This document shows, in pieces, positions 26,547 to 32,566 of a stretch of DNA of 32,566 nucleotides. How positions within the stretch are numbered: position 1 is the first letter of the stretch; each line of letters begins with the position of its first letter. This DNA is from Candidatus Terraquivivens ruidianensis (GTDB taxonomy: Archaea; Thermoproteota; Nitrososphaeria_A; Caldarchaeales; Wolframiiraptoraceae), in the NCBI GenBank assembly GCA_023267975.1, contig JALNLA010000002.1, forward strand, positions 242,004-274,569, given 5' to 3'. The translations under genes and the position numbers were made by a program. The notes under the pieces are model-generated. The model saw only the letters and a list, made by a program, of their open reading frames with translations, ran no database searches and was not told the origin of the DNA.

Positions 26547-27638
26547 TTGGACGTCGATACAAGGATGGAGCTGATCACTAGGCCACCGACCGAAGAGGTG
26601 ATAACGCTTCAGGAGTTGAGGAAGCTCCTTGAGACGAATGATAGGCCCGTCGCTTATGACGGGTTTGAGCCGAGCGGTCTTGCCCACATACCCTTCGCGA
26701 TACTCAGAGCGATAAAGCTGAAGGATATGCTGGACGCCGGTTGTAGGTTCAAGCTGTTGCTTGCCGACTGGCACGCGATGGTAAACAAGAAGATGGGCGG
26801 TGACCTAGAGAAGATAAGGAAGGTCGGCGAATACCTAATCGAGGTTTGGAAAGCCTCTGGCATAGACGTCAGCAAAGTAGAACTCGTTTGGGCTAACGAC
26901 GTTGCAGCAGACAAGGAATACTGGAAGCTCGTCATAAATGTGGCGAAGGAAGCTACGCTCAAGAGATTTCTTAGGTGCCTTCCGATAATGGGCAGGCAGG
27001 AGGGCGAACTTCAGGAGGCTGCCCAGCTCTTCTACCCAGCCATGCAGGTCGCTGATATATTCTATCTTGGGGTTGACATATGCCAACTTGGCCTTGACCA
27101 GAGAAGGGCCAATATACTTGCAAGGGAGATTGCTCCAAAGCTTGGGTTATCGAAGCCGGTAGCAGTCCACCATCATATGCTCATGAGCCTGACGGGACCG
27201 GTAGGAGCCAAGGGTCTTGACGACGATACCGAGATAGACGTACAAATAAGCTCAAAGATGAGTAAGAGCATGCCCGAGACTAGCATATACGTACACGACA
27301 CCAGAGAGGTACTCGAGGAAAAGGTGATGAGAGCTTACTGTCCACCGAAAGACACGAAGTCGAACCCGATAATAGAGTACTGCAAGTACATAATATTTCC
27401 GAGGCTAGGGAAGCTAGGCATAGAAAGACCGCAAAAATACGGTGGAGACGTGCTCTATGAAAGTTTTGAACAACTAAGGAAAGATTACGAACTTGGCCAG
27501 ATTCATCCCTTAGACCTAAAAAGGGCGGTCGTGGAGGCGCTCGACAGGATACTCGAGCCGATAAGGGCATATTTTGAAAGCAACCAAAAAGCTAAAGAGC
27601 TTTTTGAAAGAGTCTCAAGCTACGAGATTACTAGGTGA
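26547..27638 (+). CDS. tyrS: Tyrosyl-tRNA synthetase, archaeal type
   Basis: A 363-residue class I synthetase. The ATP-binding first signature is DGFEPSGLAHIPFAILRA, where HIPF stands for the usual HIGH-like motif. LLLADWHAMVNKKMGGDLEK and YPAMQVADIFYLGVDICQLG form the tyrosine pocket. SSKMSKSMPETSIYV contains the KMSKS loop. The compact C-terminal anticodon domain matches archaeal/eukaryotic TyrRS. It charges tRNA-Tyr. The start may be TTG 26547 or ATG 26565 (Met7); no strong Shine-Dalgarno decides. A TATA-like box (TTTTTAAATA, 26489-26498) follows the RNA candidate and predicts transcription near 26519. The 3' end overlaps the convergent GT-C-like gene by 24 bases. Confidence 0.93.
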   Translation: MDVDTRMELITRPPTEEVITLQELRKLLETNDRPVAYDGFEPSGLAHIPFAILRAIKLKDMLDAGCRFKLLLADWHAMVNKKMGGDLEKIRKVGEYLIEVWKASGIDVSKVELVWANDVAADKEYWKLVINVAKEATLKRFLRCLPIMGRQEGELQEAAQLFYPAMQVADIFYLGVDICQLGLDQRRANILAREIAPKLGLSKPVAVHHHMLMSLTGPVGAKGLDDDTEIDVQISSKMSKSMPETSIYVHDTREVLEEKVMRAYCPPKDTKSNPIIEYCKYIIFPRLGKLGIERPQKYGGDVLYESFEQLRKDYELGQIHPLDLKRAVVEALDRILEPIRAYFESNQKAKELFERVSSYEITR

Positions 27639-28811
27639 TTTCCTGAAAATCATATACAATGAATAAAGGACGAATCCTAGGAGGAGGAAGGACCTAGTAA
27701 TTGCCATCCACTGTATGGGGGAGCTTATGCCCCACGACTCGACCGTATATTCTATGCCCAATATACCCTGTATGAACCTTGAGAATCCGACCACTATTAT
27801 CGCAGAGTTCAAAACCTCAAAGAATATGAAGAATGGATACGGCGCTACGGCCAGAAGCGTAAAGAAAGGAAGGAGTACCATGTTCATCTGGGGTGTGTAA
27901 ACATAGTTAGTAAACAGGAACCAGGCCATAACTAACCAAGAGGTTAGCAGAATTTTACCATACTCTGGAAGCGAGGTTTTACGTAGTACAGTCAGTGGCA
28001 GGACGGCTAGTATGGGCATCAACCCTGCCGAAAGCACTCTAGCGTTGGGATCAAACATATCAAACAACAGTATCTGCCAGTTGCACTCCACGTACCAAGA
28101 AGCATGGTATTCCCAAAACCTTAGCCAATTGCTGGGATTCAATAGGATGGCTGGAAGATTTACGAGAAAATAGGTGGTGAGGCCTACGATGACGAATTTC
28201 ATTTTTCTTCTAAAATCACCATGCGTTATGAGTACAGCAATCGAGGGAATAGCCGTTATCAGGTTCGATGCTGCAGAAATCCCGAAGAAGATGCCAGCAG
28301 ACATAGACTTGTCCTCGATGGATAACCTGATTGCCCTTACCATGAAGTAGACCCCTAAGATGTACCAGTTAAGGAGGTTCATGAAGAGCATGCTCGGCGT
28401 GATTATGAAGTACGCATAAATCCTTCTCTTATCAGTGCCACATAGCTCGCACAACTTTCCAACCTCTAAGGTCGTTAGGAACGTTACAAGGAGCAAGATT
28501 GTCGAGGTGATTGTGTAGTAAAGGAATAGGGCAGGGTAGTATCCTTCAGTTAAGAAGCTTGCCATGAGGCCGGACGCGTAGGCCAAGGCAGCAGTTATTA
28601 CTGGGTACTCGAAGAAGACCTCGAGGTATGGAATTTTTGGTGGAAACCCCTCCAACCTTACTTGGTATACCGAGATTATATCGCTGTAAACATGGCCACC
28701 ACCATATGGTATGTGAAGCCAGAAGCAGATAAGAAACACGATAATGGTTGCAAGTAAAAGCGCATAACGTTCCTCCAGCTCTTTGCCCATCAGAGTTTTA
28801 AATTTGCTCAA
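27615..28811 (-). CDS. Polytopic membrane protein, GT-C glycosyltransferase-like
   Basis: A 398-residue protein with about ten hydrophobic helices. After the first helix, GGGHVYSDIISVYQVRLEG and YLEVFFEYPVITAALAY resemble the first loop of GT-C enzymes (GT87 or DUF2029 type), where an Asp near the start of a periplasmic loop is catalytic; Asp in YSD is the candidate. Such enzymes use lipid-linked sugars on the outer face of the membrane. The assignment is based on topology and motif resemblance only. The TTG at 28811 is placed about 26 bases from a shared GTATAC element and would give a leaderless transcript; ATG at 28790 is an alternative. It overlaps the end of tyrS. Confidence 0.7.
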   Translation of the reverse strand: MSKFKTLMGKELEERYALLLATIIVFLICFWLHIPYGGGHVYSDIISVYQVRLEGFPPKIPYLEVFFEYPVITAALAYASGLMASFLTEGYYPALFLYYTITSTILLLVTFLTTLEVGKLCELCGTDKRRIYAYFIITPSMLFMNLLNWYILGVYFMVRAIRLSIEDKSMSAGIFFGISAASNLITAIPSIAVLITHGDFRRKMKFVIVGLTTYFLVNLPAILLNPSNWLRFWEYHASWYVECNWQILLFDMFDPNARVLSAGLMPILAVLPLTVLRKTSLPEYGKILLTSWLVMAWFLFTNYVYTPQMNMVLLPFFTLLAVAPYPFFIFFEVLNSAIIVVGFSRFIQGILGIEYTVESWGISSPIQWMAITRSFLLLGFVLYSLYMIFRKSPSNLVA

Positions 28812-28831
28812 GTCGTTTGTTGTGCCCCTTT

Positions 28832-28844
28832 AGGTTTTTGTATA
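28832..28844. promoter_or_regulatory. Overlapping divergent TATA element for the GT-C-like gene and speD
   Basis: TTTTTGTATACCG on the plus strand contains the palindrome GTATAC and reads as a TATA-like box both ways. Spacing to the TTG at 28811 on the minus strand is about 26 bases, and to the speD region on the plus strand about 30, so one element may serve both genes. Confidence 0.4.
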
Positions 28845-28872
28845 CCGGATAGAGATTAATGTTTAAACAAAG

Positions 28873-29361
28873 ATGCCGAAGGGTTTAAAAGTAGCCAACT
28901 TCGATGCTCAAAATAAGGACGACTTCTACAAAGGAGGTGGGACGGGCCACTCCTTCACTTCGAGGGAGGTGGTTTGGGTGAAGGAGTTGGGACGGCATCT
29001 AATAGCGGAGCTTTACGGATGTGATGTTTCGATCCTCGGGGACTTGGAGACTCTGAGGACGACCTTACTCGAGGCAGCTGAGGCCTCGGGGGCTAAAGTT
29101 CTCGGAGAGTTTTTCAAAAAGTTCCCACGAGGGGGCGGTGTGACAGGTATCTTGGCGATTGCGGAATCTCACTTTTCAATACATACGTGGCCGGAGTATG
29201 GTTACGCTGCCGTTGACCTATTTACATGCGGAAGTCAAGTAGACCCTTGGAGGGCATACGAAGTTATCCACAAAAGGATGAGACCAGCTCGTATACATGT
29301 CAAGGAGTTTAAGCGGGGGCTTATCGAGGGTGAGGTGCTTTGGCAAAGGATAGAGGAGTAA
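28873..29361 (+). CDS. speD: S-adenosylmethionine decarboxylase proenzyme
   Basis: A 162-residue pyruvoyl-dependent decarboxylase. The self-cleavage site is AESHFSIHTWPEYGYAAVDL, with Glu98-Ser99; Ser99 becomes the pyruvoyl group, His104 and Cys119 (FTCG) are the processing and catalytic residues. It makes decarboxylated SAM for aminopropyl transfer. Compared with the 120-135 residue bacterial/archaeal SpeD it has about 35 extra N-terminal residues before LGRHLIAELYGCD. In crenarchaea a close paralogue is an arginine decarboxylase; the direct overlap with an aminopropyltransferase gene favours SpeD here. The speE start lies inside the last codons. Confidence 0.9.
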   Translation: MPKGLKVANFDAQNKDDFYKGGGTGHSFTSREVVWVKELGRHLIAELYGCDVSILGDLETLRTTLLEAAEASGAKVLGEFFKKFPRGGGVTGILAIAESHFSIHTWPEYGYAAVDLFTCGSQVDPWRAYEVIHKRMRPARIHVKEFKRGLIEGEVLWQRIEE

Positions 29362-30263
29362 ACTGGAGATTCCTGCTGGAGTGGCAGACACCAACCTCAG
29401 CCGTGCTACATGTAATCAAGCGCGTCATCTATAGCGGCAGGACAAAGTATCAAGAGGTCGACATACTGGATACCTACGACTTTGGCCTATGTTTGGTACT
29501 CGACGGTAAGATACAATCCTCCAGTGCTGACGAACAAGTTTACCATGTAGCTTTAGTCCACCCAGCGATGCTCACACATCCAAAACCATCACGGGTCTTG
29601 ATCATAGGCGGTGGTGAGGGGGCTACACTTAGGGAAGTCTTAAAACACAACACAGTAGAGAAAGCGGTCATGGTTGATTTAGACGATGAAGTGGTCCAGC
29701 TATGTAAGAAGTATCTGCCAGAATTTCACATGAATTCTTTTGACGACCCCAGGACGGAGATAATCATCGAAGACGGAAGAAGGTACGTCGAAAGACTTCC
29801 GGACAACTCGATCGACGTGGCGATTATTGATGTGACGGACCCGCTAGAGGGTGGACCTTCCTATCTTCTATACACAATAGAATTCTACCAGCTGTTAGCG
29901 AAGAAGCTGGGCGATGGTGGTGTATTCGTGACACAGGCTACCTCCACTTACTACAGCAGGAATTGCTTCGCGGCTATCTACAAGACTGTGGCAAGCGTTT
30001 TTCCGGTTGCTAGGACGTACCATGTCTTCGTACCATCATATGCATCAGAGTGGGGTTTTGTCTTAGGTTCAAAGGCAGCCGACCCGCTTAGCCTCACTTC
30101 GGAAGAAATCGAGCGTAGAATGAAAGAGAGAGGGGTAGATAATCTTAAATTCTACTCGCCCAGCATTCATCATGGAATCTTCGCATTACCGTCCTGTCTA
30201 GCCCAAGCGTTTGAAGCCGCTAAGCCAGTAACGGATTCCAGCCCTGTTTTCATGTCGGCCTAG
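29340..30263 (+). CDS. speE: Aminopropyltransferase (spermidine/thermospermine synthase family, ACL5-like)
   Basis: A 307-residue polyamine synthase. The SAM-like fold shows LIIGGGEGATLREVLKHN (87-104), the acidic strand end MVDLDDEVV (111-119), and the active-site loop DVTDPLEGGPSYLLYT (164-179) with Asp164 and Asp167. SpeE usually has DxxDPxGPA there; the EGGPxYxLYT version is typical of the ACL5/thermospermine synthase clade, which also exists in archaea and bacteria. Product (spermidine, thermospermine or another) cannot be read from sequence. The TTG at 29340 is preceded by GAGGTG and overlaps speD, so the two are coupled. Decarboxylated SAM from SpeD is the donor. Its presence suits a thermophile. 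Confidence 0.9.
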   Translation: MAKDRGVNWRFLLEWQTPTSAVLHVIKRVIYSGRTKYQEVDILDTYDFGLCLVLDGKIQSSSADEQVYHVALVHPAMLTHPKPSRVLIIGGGEGATLREVLKHNTVEKAVMVDLDDEVVQLCKKYLPEFHMNSFDDPRTEIIIEDGRRYVERLPDNSIDVAIIDVTDPLEGGPSYLLYTIEFYQLLAKKLGDGGVFVTQATSTYYSRNCFAAIYKTVASVFPVARTYHVFVPSYASEWGFVLGSKAADPLSLTSEEIERRMKERGVDNLKFYSPSIHHGIFALPSCLAQAFEAAKPVTDSSPVFMSA

Positions 30264-30449
30264 CTTTCGCTGTGTTTTCCTCTTTTTCATTTCGGTACCC
30301 TCAACTCGTTCGATTTTTTACCTGTTAGTTTTCTCATGTAATATTTGCTCCCCCTCATATTCAAGCTCTATGAGTTTATTTTCTTCCAAAATATGATGTT
30401 TAACATCCGCATCAACGAATGATATATTAAGAGACGAAAACTCGAAATT

Positions 30450-31229
30450 GTGAAAGATATGCCCCGTAAAAATTATAGAATAGCGCACATATCCGACACG
30501 CATATTACCAAGCACGGTCAATTTGATGAAAGCATATTTAACATGGGTCTTGAGGCGCTTGACACGCTCAACCCAAAGCCCGACATCTTAGTGCACACGG
30601 GAGACCTGACAGACAACGGCATTCTTCCAGACTACGAGTTGGCGATGGATAAGCTCAAGTCCGTAAGATACAGATATATCATAGCACCTGGCAACCACGA
30701 CGAACGAAATTATGGTCATTCCATATTCAAGGAAATGATAGGGCCCTTAGATTTCGAAAGGGACGAAGGTTGGGCAAAATTCATAGTCCTAAACTCACCT
30801 GAACCCGATAGGGATGAGGGAAGGTTAGGAAGGCGTAGGCAAGTGTACTTGGAGGAGGCGCTTAGGTCAACATCAGCGGAGAAATTAAAAGTTATAGTTT
30901 TTCATCATCACCTAGTGCCAGTCCCGTATTCCGGAAGGGAAGTAAACGTTTTGGAAGATGCTGGTGATGTTCTCGACATAGTTCTCCAGAATCATGTTGA
31001 CTTGGTGTTGATGGGACATAGGCATGTAAGACATGCCATCAAGATAGATGAGACAGTTCTCGTGAACGCAGGAACTTTTTCGTGTATAAGAACGAGGGGA
31101 CGCTACCTTCAGTCGTTTAACGTGATAGACTTATCGGCAGACGGTACGATAAAGATTGTGGAGGTTGACATTAAGACAAATGAGGAAAGAATACTAAAAT
31201 ATTTTCCAAAGGTGAACGCTTCGACATGA
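30450..31229 (+). CDS. Calcineurin-like metallophosphoesterase
   Basis: A 259-residue two-metal phosphoesterase. All family motifs are in order: ISDTHI (D-x-H), HTGDLTDNG (GD), APGNHDER (GNHD), FHHHLVPV and MGHRHVRHA (GHxH). It resembles CpdA/Icc-type cyclic-nucleotide phosphodiesterases and related archaeal proteins; the substrate is not known. GTG 30450 or ATG 30459 can start it: the TATA box GATATATTAA (30421-30430) predicts transcription near 30451, so either would be leaderless or nearly so. It stands alone between speE and the ribonucleotide reductase gene. Confidence 0.9.
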   Translation: MKDMPRKNYRIAHISDTHITKHGQFDESIFNMGLEALDTLNPKPDILVHTGDLTDNGILPDYELAMDKLKSVRYRYIIAPGNHDERNYGHSIFKEMIGPLDFERDEGWAKFIVLNSPEPDRDEGRLGRRRQVYLEEALRSTSAEKLKVIVFHHHLVPVPYSGREVNVLEDAGDVLDIVLQNHVDLVLMGHRHVRHAIKIDETVLVNAGTFSCIRTRGRYLQSFNVIDLSADGTIKIVEVDIKTNEERILKYFPKVNAST

Positions 31230-31356
31230 AACTTTCCAATATAGACCTTCATACTTCGCTTAGTAAGACGGAGGCTGTCTCGCTAGGAGAAGGTTTTTAT
31301 TTAAATTCAGGCAACCAATTCGAGGTCTAACAAAGTGTAGCTGGAGGTCAAGAAAA

Positions 31357-32566
31357 GTGTATCAAAAAGTTCCTATTGAAAAGGTAATAAAGAGAGATGG
31401 CAGGGTCGTTGACTTCGATGCTAACAGAATATCAGAAGCCATTAGGAAGGCCATGGTTTCGACGAACCAGTATAACCCAAAAACCCACTCGGAAGTCTTG
31501 AACTACGTTTTAAAAGTTCTGAGCGAGAAATTCTCTGAAGGACGTGTACCGCATGTTGAGGAAATACAGGACATAGTCGAGCTTTCGCTCGTTAAGTTTG
31601 ATCTGTACGAGGTAGCAAAGGCATACATTCTTTACAGAAAAGAAAGGGAGAGAATAAGGGAAGAAAAGAAAAAGATACTCGAGAAGGACTACGTGGACGA
31701 GGTCGATAAGGCTTTCTCTCTAAACGCTCTCAGGCTCATGGCATCCAGATATCTGCTGAGGGATGAGAACGGCAAGCTAATCGAGGGGCCGAAGCAGATG
31801 TTCCAAAGGGTTGCTGCTCTCGTCGCGATTCCAGACATCCTATATAATGAGCTTGTATTCTCAAAAATTGGGGGTCAGAAGGTTCATGAAAAAGAGGATT
31901 TTAACCCATTAGAATGGGTTGGTAAATTAGGATTGGAAAAGGGAGAGGGTGGGTATAAAGTTGTTTGGAATGAATGGCATCTTGAACGCATGAAGCATCT
32001 TTATGACGAACTTAACCTGCAGGGGAAGATGAAGGTCAGCTGGAGTGAGTTTCTCAATTTATTTCAAAATCGTATGTTTAAGCACAATTTTGAAAATTAC
32101 TATAAAATAATGGTTAGTAAGAAATTCATACCAAACAGCCCGACGCTGTTTAATGCCGGTACAAGGTTGGGTCAACTCTCCGCGTGCTTTGTCCTTGACA
32201 TAGAGGACGACATAGAGTCCATAATGAATGCGGCCAAGGATGCTGCCCTAATATTCAAGTCTGGCGGTGGTGTCGGAATAAACTACTCTAAGTTAAGGCC
32301 CGAGGGCGATATCGTTTTCTCAACATCAGGCGTCGCATCGGGTCCAGTGTCGTTTATGAAAATAATCGACACGGTTACGGAAGTTGTTAAACAGGGAGGT
32401 AAGAGAAGGGGTGCAAATATGGGCATACTCGAGATATGGCATCCCGACATAGAGAAATTCATAAACTCAAAGTTAACTGAGGGATATCTTGAGAATTTTA
32501 ACATATCAGTGTTAATAACGCCCGATTTTTGGGAATGTTATGAGTCCAAAAAACCATATCCGCTTA
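31357..32566 (+). CDS. Ribonucleoside-diphosphate reductase with N-terminal ATP-cone, 5' part
   Basis: The frame is open for 403 codons and leaves the window. Residues about 8-95 form an ATP-cone (VIKRDGRVVDFDANRISEAI), the allosteric dATP/ATP sensor. The catalytic barrel begins near residue 130: IPNSPTLFNAG, LGQLSACFVLDIEDDIESI with the first redox Cys near 277, and FKSGGGVGINYSKLRPEGD. These segments match the adenosylcobalamin-dependent class II enzymes (NrdJ) common in archaea, but the diagnostic C-terminus is outside the window, so class Ia is not excluded. It reduces ribonucleotides to deoxyribonucleotides. GTG 31357 is chosen for the GGAGGT at 31343-31348; a TATA-like TTTTTATTTAAA is at 31292-31303. 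Confidence 0.9.
   Translation, partial: MYQKVPIEKVIKRDGRVVDFDANRISEAIRKAMVSTNQYNPKTHSEVLNYVLKVLSEKFSEGRVPHVEEIQDIVELSLVKFDLYEVAKAYILYRKERERIREEKKKILEKDYVDEVDKAFSLNALRLMASRYLLRDENGKLIEGPKQMFQRVAALVAIPDILYNELVFSKIGGQKVHEKEDFNPLEWVGKLGLEKGEGGYKVVWNEWHLERMKHLYDELNLQGKMKVSWSEFLNLFQNRMFKHNFENYYKIMVSKKFIPNSPTLFNAGTRLGQLSACFVLDIEDDIESIMNAAKDAALIFKSGGGVGINYSKLRPEGDIVFSTSGVASGPVSFMKIIDTVTEVVKQGGKRRGANMGILEIWHPDIEKFINSKLTEGYLENFNISVLITPDFWECYESKKPYPL

Noticed and set aside
30318-30521. A 67-codon minus-strand frame upstream of the phosphoesterase.
   Set aside because: It runs antisense through the promoter and first codons of the phosphoesterase gene. The part outside that gene has a protein-like look but no start codon in the right place.

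Overview
This 32.6 kb window is chromosomal DNA from an archaeon, most likely a thermophilic member of the TACK lineage (Thermoproteota in the broad sense). The evidence is archaeal AsnRS, PheRS and TyrRS, an archaeal-type phosphoglycerate kinase, a digeranylgeranylglyceryl phosphate synthase, an ABCE1 ribosome-splitting ATPase and a tRNA-splicing endonuclease subunit of the non-catalytic (heteromeric) type. TATA-like boxes lie about 26 nt upstream of many start codons, so many transcripts look leaderless. GTG and TTG starts are common. I cannot fix the phylum from this window alone.

Layout, left to right. 1-1721 (minus): lutC then lutB (partial), LUD-domain lactate-utilisation proteins. 1849-2979 (minus): RidA-like protein and HAD phosphatase. 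3031-5324 (minus): pgk then a bacterial/eukaryotic-type (class I) GAPDH. 5470-8220 (minus): ABCE1 carrying a 312-residue in-frame intein. 8317-9813 (minus): M17 leucyl aminopeptidase. 9906-10142 (minus): a lone Lrp/AsnC ligand-sensing domain. 10285-10797 (plus): four-helix membrane protein. 10858-10968 (minus): 36-residue lysine-rich protein. 11115-13350 (plus): EMAP/CsaA-like tRNA-binding protein, AsnRS and a HemK2-like methyltransferase. 13393-13518 (minus): 41-residue Glu/Phe-repeat protein. 13794-14570 (plus): TauE/SafE permease. 14757-15311 (minus): DUF998 membrane protein. 15533-18529 (minus): MgtA-type P-type ATPase with a C-terminal extension, beside tRNA-Leu(UAG). 18899-20655 (minus): UbiA-type lipid synthase, EndA-like structural subunit and a small membrane protein. 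20747-27638: pheS, a GT2 glycosyltransferase, a TackOD1 zinc-ribbon protein (minus), pheT, a structured RNA candidate, and tyrS. 27615-28811 (minus): GT-C-like membrane protein. 28873-30263 (plus): speD and an ACL5-like aminopropyltransferase. 30450-31229 (plus): metallophosphoesterase. 31357-32566 (plus): 5' part of an ATP-cone ribonucleotide reductase.

Most of the window is housekeeping: translation (three aminoacyl-tRNA synthetases, ABCE1, HemK2, tRNA-Leu, EndA subunit), central carbon metabolism, archaeal lipid synthesis and polyamines. The most striking feature is the ABCE1 intein. It sits exactly at a cysteine that ligates the second [4Fe-4S] cluster, has intact splicing motifs, and has lost the acidic residues expected in both LAGLIDADG motifs. 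Other points of note are a promoter-bearing structured RNA candidate between pheT and tyrS, two tiny low-complexity proteins of opposite charge, the class I GAPDH paired with an archaeal PGK, and a TackOD1 protein with a possible nuclease-like C-terminal domain.

No CRISPR array, insertion sequence, rRNA or origin was recognised. No gap between called features exceeds 300 bases.
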